A DNA stretch of 19,710 nucleotides from JANWLD01 sp036278875 (lineage in GTDB: Bacteria > Patescibacteriota > Saccharimonadia > Saccharimonadales > 2-12-FULL-41-12). The translations under genes were made by a program, and so were the position numbers. Under the pieces are notes generated by a model that saw only the letters and a program-made list of their open reading frames with translations, was not told the DNA's origin and did not search any database. The stretch lies in NCBI GenBank assembly GCA_036278875.1, contig DASUKF010000023.1:1-19710 (forward strand), given 5' to 3'. The number at the start of each line of letters is the position of its first letter. Within the stretch, counting starts at the first letter, position 1. Below are positions 14,553 through 19,640 of the stretch, piece after piece.

Positions 14553-15469
14553 TTGGCTTTCTCCTTACTTTCGTAAAATCGCAGGAACATCTCTTCCAGA
14601 TCCAAAGTTCTGGTGTCTATGCCGGTGACATCGCTCTTGGCCAGAAGGTCGAAGAGCGGCGATAGCTGCCCGTGTATATGTATGGTTACACGGTTCTTGT
14701 CTTGGCTTACTAATTCCAATCCTTTTATCTTCTTGAGCCCGCCTAGAGGAGCCTTACCTTTAAAAGATATATCAAAGGTCTGAGCCGCTTCTGATGCCAT
14801 ATCCGCTATGCTTCTCTCCACGATAAGTTTTCCTTCGCGGATTATGCCTACGCGGTCGCACATTTTCTGAACTTCGCCTAGTATATGGCTGCTGGTGAAC
14901 ACTACGTTATTTTTTTGTTTTGCCTCGTTTATCAGTTTGTAGAACTCTTCCTGGATAAGCGGGTCGAATCCGCTGGATGGCTCGTCGAGTATCAGGACTT
15001 CGGGCTCATGCATCATAGCCTGGATAAGCCCGATTTTCTGACGGTTGCCGCGTGATAGTTCGCCGAGCGGCTTGTCCATCTGCGCCTGCAATCGTTTAGC
15101 CAGAGATTTCTCATAGCCATTAGTCTTGAGCGGCTGAAGTTCGCTTAAGTACTGCAGATACTGCTTGCCGGTCATTTTCTTATACACGGCGAAGTCGCCG
15201 GAAAGATATCCCACGTGTCTTTTTATCAATCTGGCCTGACGGACAATGTCATAGCCCAGTATGGTCGCGCTGCCGCCGGTCGGCTGGATGAAATTCATCA
15301 GCAGGCGGATGGTCGTGGATTTGCCGGCGCCGTTAGGACCGAGAAATCCGTATACTTCGCCGGGCTTTACTTCGAGAGACAGGTCATGCAGGGCGAAGTT
15401 GTCTGATTTTGCGTATTTTTTGCTTAATCCCCGTATGACCAGACCCTGGCCGGCATTTTCACTAAGCAT
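14549..15469 (-). CDS. ABC transporter ATP-binding protein (ABC-2 exporter)
   Basis: The 306-aa ATPase of the second exporter. It has Walker A GPNGAGKST (44-52), the signature variant LSRGN (138-142, as in the BcrA-like branch that uses LS(R/K)GN), Walker B VLILDEP (158-164), D-loop GFDP and the switch His in SSHIL (His195). A C-terminal extension of about 80 residues, ending LDLEEMFLRFYE, is typical of this branch. The start is ATG 15469 with no SD. TAGAAT stands exactly 6 nt upstream. The permease follows with a GTGA overlap. The BcrA-like type is often linked to export of antimicrobial peptides or lipids, but the actual substrate is not shown. Confidence 0.94.
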   Translation of the reverse strand: MLSENAGQGLVIRGLSKKYAKSDNFALHDLSLEVKPGEVYGFLGPNGAGKSTTIRLLMNFIQPTGGSATILGYDIVRQARLIKRHVGYLSGDFAVYKKMTGKQYLQYLSELQPLKTNGYEKSLAKRLQAQMDKPLGELSRGNRQKIGLIQAMMHEPEVLILDEPSSGFDPLIQEEFYKLINEAKQKNNVVFTSSHILGEVQKMCDRVGIIREGKLIVERSIADMASEAAQTFDISFKGKAPLGGLKKIKGLELVSQDKNRVTIHIHGQLSPLFDLLAKSDVTGIDTRTLDLEEMFLRFYESKEKAK

Positions 15470-15475
15470 AATTAC

Positions 15476-15481
15476 ATTCTA
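15476..15481 (-). promoter_or_regulatory. -10 box of the second ABC exporter (leaderless type)
   Basis: On the minus strand TAGAAT is followed by 6 nt (GTAATT) and then the ATG at 15469. No SD is present. Confidence 0.5.
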
Positions 15482-15591
15482 CATCATTGTCCGTCCCAGA
15501 CCGGAAATCATGCGAAATCCTTTCCTGTAACATATGCCACAGTAACGAACAGTATTTTCTGCTTTTATATATAGCAAAGGGAGGAAGTAAA

Positions 15592-15723
15592 ATGCATGAT
15601 TCCAGATTTACCAAAGTTCTAAAGGTACTGATAATCCCGGAAATACTATTTATTTTATATATTGCGTTCGTTTGGTTTCTGCCTTTTCTGCTTAGCACCG
15701 CCGTATCGTTCAGCCGGATATAA
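15592..15723 (+). CDS. Small single-pass membrane protein, 43 aa
   Basis: A short product with a basic N-terminus (HDSRFTKVLKV) and one long hydrophobic segment (about 12-38) broken by prolines at 16 and 31, ending SFSRI. I chose ATG 15592 because GGGAGG (15579-15584) stands 7 nt upstream. A longer reading from 15487 has no such signal. A TATATATA stretch at about 15566-15573 could serve as -10. The stop is directly followed by the end of the convergent DUF6580 gene. No family was recognised. Size and topology fit a small regulatory or accessory membrane subunit, which is inference. Confidence 0.65.
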   Translation: MHDSRFTKVLKVLIIPEILFILYIAFVWFLPFLLSTAVSFSRI

Positions 15724-16230
15724 TCAGGCTATGGATGCAGACGACCTGTATTTCGCCATGTAAAGAGCGAATTCATAAAGGCCGAACAAAAGTCCCGTGT
15801 AGAACAAATCTCCCGCCAGGGTATTTCTGAAAAAAGGCAGGGCATTGTAATAGGAACTAAATACACCCGCCATATTATGCGCGTACATTTTTGCAGGGTA
15901 GAAATAAGCGAAATTGGTAATCAGATAAAAGATAACCGAACCGGCTATACTGCCCGCGGCTATCGTAGCTATATTTTTCTTCTTACGTACGAGCAGTCCT
16001 ATCAGGCCTGCCAGCAGGAACGAACTGTAAACCGTAAGTCTGCTTTCAAACGAATCAAAACCTATAATCGCATCGGAAGCCACCATAGCCGCCAGCGGCA
16101 GGATAAGCGCGTAATCTTTCTTCAGATACACTCCACTGAAAAGGGCTATTGCCGTAATCGGCGCGAAGTTCGCCATATGCGGCACCAGGCGCATCACTAC
16201 CCCCAGTATTACCAATACGGCGGCCAGCAT
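15724..16230 (-). CDS. DUF6580-type membrane protein, putative transport component
   Basis: A 168-aa protein with about five membrane segments. The N-terminal MRLVPHMANFAPITAIALFSGVYL (13-36) matches the pattern I know for DUF6580 proteins (R-hydrophobic-P-H-x-x-N-F-x-P-hydrophobic-x-A-hydrophobic-A-L-F), annotated as putative transport proteins and similar in size and topology to ECF-type S components. It overlaps the upstream DUF4430 gene by 1 nt (TAATG), so the two are translated together. GAGG lies 10 nt upstream of the start. No ECF ATPase or T component is in the window. The substrate is unknown. Confidence 0.82.
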   Translation of the reverse strand: MLAAVLVILGVVMRLVPHMANFAPITAIALFSGVYLKKDYALILPLAAMVASDAIIGFDSFESRLTVYSSFLLAGLIGLLVRKKKNIATIAAGSIAGSVIFYLITNFAYFYPAKMYAHNMAGVFSSYYNALPFFRNTLAGDLFYTGLLFGLYEFALYMAKYRSSASIA

Positions 16231-16610
16231 TATTGAATGGCCTCAAGTTTCCAGGTTATGGTGTCGTTCTTCTTGGTCTTGTAAGAACTGGCTCCGACGG
16301 AAGCGAGCTTGTCGTTTACATAAAACGCCCAGAAGTGCTTGCTATCCGGCTTAACTCCGTTGATGCTTGTGACCTGTTCGCCCAGACCCTTGAAAGACTT
16401 GGTCTTTACCTCGTACTTTGCTTTTAAGAGCGCTAGTGCGGTTTGTCCTTGCACGCCTTCATAGCTGACCTGCGATTTGTTCTTCTGTACGGCAGTCTGG
16501 TTCTGTTGGCCCTGGTTATTGTTATTGTCCGTAGCCTTCCAGACGAAGATTCCGACGGCAACGATTACTATTATTATGAATGCTATTAATTTGTTCTGCT
16601 TGCTCCACAT
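16230..16610 (-). CDS. Membrane-anchored DUF4430 protein
   Basis: The 126-aa product has an N-terminal uncleaved membrane anchor (about 7-24), an Asn/Gln-rich linker (about 28-45) and a C-terminal DUF4430 domain (about 50-126). The domain shows QTALALLKAKYEV, VTSINGVKP, FWAFYVNDKLASVGAS and the final KKNDTITWKLE. DUF4430 resembles the beta-domain of cobalamin carriers such as transcobalamin, so a surface ligand-binding role is plausible. Gene order and the TAATG overlap link it to the DUF6580 membrane protein, suggesting a capture-and-import pair. There is no lipobox Cys. The start ATG 16610 has only GGGG 7-8 nt upstream as a weak SD. Confidence 0.88.
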   Translation of the reverse strand: MWSKQNKLIAFIIIVIVAVGIFVWKATDNNNNQGQQNQTAVQKNKSQVSYEGVQGQTALALLKAKYEVKTKSFKGLGEQVTSINGVKPDSKHFWAFYVNDKLASVGASSYKTKKNDTITWKLEAIQ

Positions 16611-16741
16611 ATGCTTACCCCGTTATTTTTTGTTTAAGCTCCGCACCTGCTTGTAAAAAAAGGATACCACCCCAGAGCTGATAAAGCCAGATTGTCATAT
16701 AAATTACAGCTTAATAAAAAGCCGGGCCTAGTATAAAGGCT

Positions 16742-17965
16742 ATGCCTCCGTTGCCAAAAAAAGAGGTTTCTCTATGGGTTGAGAGTACAAAAAGAACCAA
16801 ATACTCTGCTTTGAAAGAGAACATAAAAGTAGACACGGCCGTAATCGGCGGCGGTGTAGCCGGCCTTACGTTGGCGTATCTTTTATGCGCGAGCGGCAAG
16901 AAGGTGGCGGTACTGGAAAAGTCCGGAATAGGGCTGGGCGTCACCGGACATACCACCGGCAAGGTAAGCTCCCAGCATAGCCTGTGCTATGCGGATCTAG
17001 CCCAAAGGCTGGGCGAAGCCGATGCGCGAATCTACGGCGAGGCTAACCAAACGGCACTTGAGAAAATAAATGAGATTATTACTACCGAAAAGATTGTCTG
17101 TGACTGGACAAGAGAAGACAATTACGTCTTCACCGAGAAAGCTTCCCAGATGAAGAAGTTCAAAGAAGAGGCGAAAACGGCAAAAAAACTGGGCCTGCCA
17201 GCCAGTTTTGAGAAAGATACTCCGTTGCCGTTTCCTATCAAGGCGGCGGTTCGTTTTTCCAACCAGGCAAAGATACACGCCGGCAATTATCTGCAAGGCC
17301 TCGCAAAAGCCATAACGGAAAAAGACGGTCTGGTATTTGAAGAAACCGAGGCGAAAGATATAAACGACGGTGAACCGGCCAGGGTTAGGACTGACCGTGC
17401 CGAGGTGATTGCCTCTGACATAGTCATCGCTACCAACGTGCCTTACCCTTGGCTGGCCCACGGCTATTATTGCGCCTACGAGTATCCGCTAAAGTCATAC
17501 ATCATAGCCTGTCGCTTCCAAGACGATATGAAAGGAATGTTCATTACTCCCGGCCGCGCGCCTCAATCTCTGCTGCCTGTAACCGCGGGGAAAAATAGAT
17601 ACTTACTGGTCGGCGGCCGTAGCCATGTGCCCGGCCTTAACGCAGGATCCGGCAATCGTTTCAAAGCGCTTGCCGACTATGCGGCCGTAAACATAGGTAT
17701 AGAATCCATAGAATATAAATGGTCGGCGCGCGATTATCTCGGATATGACGATAAACCTCTGGCTGGAAGGCTATACCCGTGGTCAAAACATGTATTCTCA
17801 GCTACCGGGTTTATGAAATGGGGTCTTACTAACGCGACCGCGTGCGCCATGATTCTGCACGATTTATTATCGGGCGAGGATAACCCCTGGGCTAAAACAT
17901 TCGACCCGCACAGGTTCACAAATATAAAATCTATTCCAAGAGCGGCAGCCAAATATTTCAGTTAG
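16742..17965 (+). CDS. FAD-dependent oxidoreductase (DadA/YhfW-like), no Rieske domain
   Basis: A 407-aa flavoprotein of the D-amino acid oxidase/DAO superfamily. The FAD site is VIGGGVAGLTLAYLL (34-48) with Glu59 at the end of strand 2, followed by GHTTGKVSSQHSL (69-81), a stretch characteristic of the YhfW-like branch. ATNVPYPW and the C-terminal SATGFMKWGLTNATACA complete the FAD domain. YhfW-like proteins normally carry an additional C-terminal Rieske [2Fe-2S] domain of about 100 residues. Here the protein ends at the domain boundary, and only 10 nt separate it from the convergent next gene, so no remnant is present. TATAAA (16732-16737) ends 4 nt before ATG, and no SD is seen. Substrate unknown. 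Confidence 0.9.
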   Translation: MPPLPKKEVSLWVESTKRTKYSALKENIKVDTAVIGGGVAGLTLAYLLCASGKKVAVLEKSGIGLGVTGHTTGKVSSQHSLCYADLAQRLGEADARIYGEANQTALEKINEIITTEKIVCDWTREDNYVFTEKASQMKKFKEEAKTAKKLGLPASFEKDTPLPFPIKAAVRFSNQAKIHAGNYLQGLAKAITEKDGLVFEETEAKDINDGEPARVRTDRAEVIASDIVIATNVPYPWLAHGYYCAYEYPLKSYIIACRFQDDMKGMFITPGRAPQSLLPVTAGKNRYLLVGGRSHVPGLNAGSGNRFKALADYAAVNIGIESIEYKWSARDYLGYDDKPLAGRLYPWSKHVFSATGFMKWGLTNATACAMILHDLLSGEDNPWAKTFDPHRFTNIKSIPRAAAKYFS

Positions 17966-17975
17966 TTTATATCTG

Positions 17976-18638
17976 CTAACCCTGCGCTGAATATCCAGGC
18001 GGCAGAGGAGGCCCGCCTATTGGCCCGGGTGGAACGGGAGGAGGAGGGATGACTACGCTACTATCGTAATGACTGGTATCGCCCACATTCACCCGTACCG
18101 ACGGATCGCCATTAGCATAGGTTAAAAGTGTGGTCAGCTTGTGCGTTTTCGGATCCATCTGTAACGTGCCGCGGCTATTTGGATCGGTTCCGTCATGATA
18201 AAAGCCGTCGTAGATTGTCTGAGCCCTCAGCGCATCAGCAGGGATAGGGTAAACATCTATATCCTGTCGGCTGTCGCCTTCATTTTTTATACCGAAATAT
18301 CGCAGTACGTGACGGGCGCCTACCCGTCCGGTCAAAGGCACCTCGGTCTTAAAGCGGAAAATGCCTTTTTCAGTCTGGCCCCAGAACAGGTCGTGCGTGG
18401 CATCGAAGCTGACTTTGGCAGCCGGGTGCCGTTCAATCTTTCTTTCTAATCTGTCGGCGACTTTTGCTGCGGGACTCTTATGCTTTGCCGATGGTTCCTT
18501 CCCATGCGCTCCGGCAATTGCTGCCGGTAAAAGAGAGAGCACGGCGGCACCGCCGATAACTTTAAGCAAGAGCTTGGATTTTAATCCATGCTTTTGAGAC
18601 TCGGGCCTGGCAGCTGGTTCTTTATATAACTCTCTCAT
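17976..18638 (-). CDS. Secreted protein with Pro/Gly-rich C-terminus
   Basis: The 220-aa product has a long basic N-region, a hydrophobic segment (about 25-43, LLLKVIGGAAVLSLLPAAIAGA) acting as signal peptide or anchor, and a charged Lys/His stretch. An extracytoplasmic domain follows (about 75-190, with VSFDATHDLFWGQTEKGIFRFKTEV, VGARHVLRYFGIKNEG and YDGFYHDGTDPNSRG), and then a Pro/Gly-rich tail (about 195-216). I do not recognise the family. The start ATG 18638 has no SD, and TACTAT ends 7 nt upstream on the minus strand. It converges with the oxidoreductase (10 nt between stops). Confidence 0.83.
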   Translation of the reverse strand: MRELYKEPAARPESQKHGLKSKLLLKVIGGAAVLSLLPAAIAGAHGKEPSAKHKSPAAKVADRLERKIERHPAAKVSFDATHDLFWGQTEKGIFRFKTEVPLTGRVGARHVLRYFGIKNEGDSRQDIDVYPIPADALRAQTIYDGFYHDGTDPNSRGTLQMDPKTHKLTTLLTYANGDPSVRVNVGDTSHYDSSVVIPPPPVPPGPIGGPPLPPGYSAQG

Positions 18639-18644
18639 AATACG

Positions 18645-18675
18645 TATAGTAAAGTGTATATTTTAACATACTATA
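18645..18675. promoter_or_regulatory. Inverted repeat over the promoter of the secreted-protein gene
   Basis: TATAGTA (18645-18651) and TACTATA (18669-18675) form a 7-bp inverted repeat with a 17-nt AT-rich spacer. On the minus strand the left arm gives the -10 candidate TACTAT (18646-18651), 7 nt before the gene start. It could be an operator or chance in AT-rich DNA. Confidence 0.35.
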
Positions 18676-18701
18676 AAATATTTTACAAGTTTTGGCTATA
18701 A

Positions 18702-18730
18702 TTGACAATTCTACCCCTGTTTGCTACTAT
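18702..18730 (+). promoter_or_regulatory. Promoter of the initiator tRNA
   Basis: TTGACA (18702-18707), a 17-nt spacer and TACTAT (18725-18730) give an almost ideal sigma70-type promoter. Transcription should start near 18737, leaving a 5' leader of about 35 nt before the tRNA. Confidence 0.85.
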
Positions 18731-18771
18731 GTAATCCGCTCTTTATCATTTGGGTAAAACGAAGCGTTTGA

Positions 18772-18846
18772 CGCGGGGTGGAGCAGCGGCAGCTCGTGTG
18801 GCTCATAACCACAAGGTCGCAGGTTCGAGTCCTGCCCCCGCTACCA
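18772..18846 (+). tRNA. Initiator tRNA-fMet (CAU)
   Basis: A 72-nt tRNA plus encoded CCA. The 5' end CGCGGGG pairs with CCCCGCT except at the first position, where C1 faces U72. An unpaired 1:72 is the hallmark of bacterial initiators, which usually have C1 and A72. The D-arm is GAGC-AGCGGCA-GCTC, with a loop two nt shorter than in E. coli. The anticodon arm is TGTGG-CTCATAA-CCACA, and the T-arm is GCAGG-TTCGAGT-CCTGC. Only two of the three usual G-C pairs below the anticodon loop are present: 30:40 and 31:39 are G-C, but 29:41 is U-A. The discriminator is A73. Confidence 0.96.
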
Positions 18847-18886
18847 AAATAATATCCCCCGGCTTGTCCGGGGTTTTATTTTGGTA
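18842..18886 (+). terminator. tRNA terminator nested in an ACCA-containing inverted repeat
   Basis: The inner hairpin CCCCGG-CTTGT-CCGGGG (18857-18873) is followed by TTTTATTTT. The outer arms TACCAAAATAA (18842-18852) and TTATTTTGGTA (18876-18886) are perfectly complementary over 11 nt, and the left arm contains U72, the discriminator and the encoded CCA of the tRNA. Same design and same CTTGT loop as the terminator of the tRNA at 7580. Confidence 0.92.
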
Positions 18887-19036
18887 AGAGTAGCTCTCGA
18901 ACTTGCGACGCTAAAGGTCGCAGGTGAGGACTGCCTACTCGGCAGTCCGCAAGGCCGGAGCGCGACGGCGCGAGGCATGCCGAAAGAAATTTTCAGTAGA
19001 AAATTATCTTTGGGCGAGTCCTGCCCCCGCTACCAA
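18887..19036. repeat. Partial copies of the initiator tRNA 3' portion, one inverted, one split
   Basis: On the minus strand, GTCGCAAGTTCGAG (18896-18909) matches the tRNA GTCGCAGGTTCGAG at 13 of 14 positions and runs into the TACCAAAATAA arm, giving an inverted partial copy. On the plus strand AAGGTCGCAGGT (18914-18925) repeats 18813-18824 exactly. After 89 foreign nt, a perfect 22-bp repeat (19015-19036) copies 18826-18847, from CGAGTCCTG to TACCAA. In the tRNA these two blocks are 1 nt apart. The 89-nt insert contains the perfect hairpin GGACTGCC-TACTC-GGCAGTCC (18928-18948), a GC-rich stretch and an AATTTTC-AGTA-GAAAATT hairpin. The open frames across it look spurious. Confidence 0.8.
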
Positions 19037-19046
19037 GACATATTTA

Positions 19047-19077
19047 GAAGCCTCTCCGGAGGTTTCTTTATTTTTTT
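19047..19077 (+). terminator. Rho-independent terminator after the split tRNA copy
   Basis: GAAGCCTC (19047-19054), loop TCCG, GAGGTTTC (19059-19066) with one G-U pair, then TTTATTTTTTT. Unlike the two tRNA terminators it has no ACCA-containing outer repeat. Confidence 0.85.
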
Positions 19078-19120
19078 AAACCGCCGTACCGGCTTGGAAC
19101 CGCGTACGATTTCAATTTTA

Positions 19121-19191
19121 ACTACACTATATGTAGCGTTGCACCTATCGTAAAAACTACTACATATATGTAAACAAGCATATGCTAATAT
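19121..19191 (+). promoter_or_regulatory. Repeated palindrome and extended -10 promoter
   Basis: Two near-identical palindromes, CTACACTATATGTAG (19122-19136, imperfect) and TACATATATGTA (19161-19172, perfect 12 bp), lie about 38 bp apart. They precede TG-C-TAATAT (19183-19191), an extended -10. The predicted start near 19198 is at the first base of a hairpin. The spacing suggests operators for a dimeric regulator. The gene-free stretch 19078-19120 upstream shows nothing else. Confidence 0.5.
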
Positions 19192-19196
19192 AGATT

Positions 19197-19327
19197 TGTC
19201 TCTTTAGAGACAACGGAGGTGCAAGGGGGTGGATTGCAAGAGTCAAACACTTAGCCTGCACCCTTTTCTTTAGAACACATATTTTTCTAACGGGCAGGGT
19301 ACGGGATAAACGTACTGCTGCTTTTTT
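19197..19327 (+). ncRNA. Structured leader or small RNA with a 14-codon frame
   Basis: The stretch begins with the hairpin TGTCTC-TTTA-GAGACA (19197-19212). GGAGGT (19215-19220) then precedes GTG 19229 by 8 nt, opening a 14-codon frame that ends at TAG 19271-19273. GGTGCA (19218-19223), overlapping the SD, is complementary to TGCACC (19257-19262) near the end of that frame, and CTTTTCTTT follows. A terminator closes the unit. It could be an attenuator leader for the SANT/Myb-like gene or an independent small RNA. Confidence 0.45.
19294..19327 (+). terminator. Probable intrinsic terminator or attenuator
   Basis: GCAG...TACG pairs with CGTA-CTGC (about 19295-19318) with a GG bulge and a loop GGATAAA. 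Seven T follow at 19322-19328. It lies upstream of the SANT/Myb-like gene, so it ends a short RNA or attenuates that gene. Confidence 0.6.
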
Positions 19328-19403
19328 TATTGCTCCGCGTAAGAAGGCCACAAGTAAAGTAGAGCCACCGTATCCGAAGTTACGGCTCAAGAAAGGATGT
19401 TCA

Positions 19404-19610
19404 ATGAGCAAAAAACCAGCAAATTCTGGTAAAGCTTGGACTTCTGGGCAAGAAGCTCAACTTCAGAAACTAGCCGCAGGTAATACACCGACAAGGCTAG
19501 CGGCACTGAAACTTGGGCGAACTCCTGCCGCGGTTCAGAACAAGGCTTCTGACCTCGGTATTAGCCTGAAGCCTACCAATCAGTCACCATATGGTACTAA
19601 AAAGAAATAA
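19404..19610 (+). CDS. Small SANT/Myb-like DNA-binding protein, 68 aa
   Basis: A small basic protein with a SANT/Myb-like helical DNA-binding fold. AWTSGQEAQLQKLAAGNTP (11-29) gives the first helix with its Trp, and LAALKLGRTPAAVQNKASDL (32-51) gives the second and third. It ends ISLKPTNQSPYGT and a Lys run. From memory, small proteins with R-x-x-x-L-K-R-T-x-x-A-V-x-x-K-A are widespread in bacteria and annotated as hypothetical or SANT-like. ATG 19404 is supported by AAAGGA (19392-19397) 6 nt upstream. The region in front holds a repeated palindrome and a structured leader, hinting at (auto)regulation. A hairpin directly follows the stop. Confidence 0.85.
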   Translation: MSKKPANSGKAWTSGQEAQLQKLAAGNTPTRLAALKLGRTPAAVQNKASDLGISLKPTNQSPYGTKKK

Positions 19611-19640
19611 CCTGCCGGTATTCTAACAAGCCGGCAGGTT
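19609..19640. terminator. Strong hairpin after the SANT/Myb-like gene
   Basis: A perfect 10-bp stem, AACCTGCCGG (19609-19618) with CCGGCAGGTT (19631-19640), has a 12-nt loop and begins inside the stop codon. No T run follows on the plus strand, whereas the minus strand reads TTATTTCTTTTT after it. It may terminate transcription coming from the right or stabilise the plus-strand 3' end. The remaining 70 nt to the window end show no gene, only a weak GATTCAA/TTGAATC hairpin. Confidence 0.65.

Noticed and set aside
18926..19014. Self-splicing intron inside a second tRNA gene
   Set aside because: The interrupted copy lacks an acceptor 5' strand, a plausible D-arm and an anticodon arm. The 89-nt insert is far too short for a group I intron. 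It is not a tRNA gene.
18881..19153. Open frame of 90 codons across the tRNA-derived repeats
   Set aside because: It runs through duplicated tRNA sequence, hairpins and a terminator, with no SD and a low-complexity translation. It is a by-product of structured non-coding DNA.
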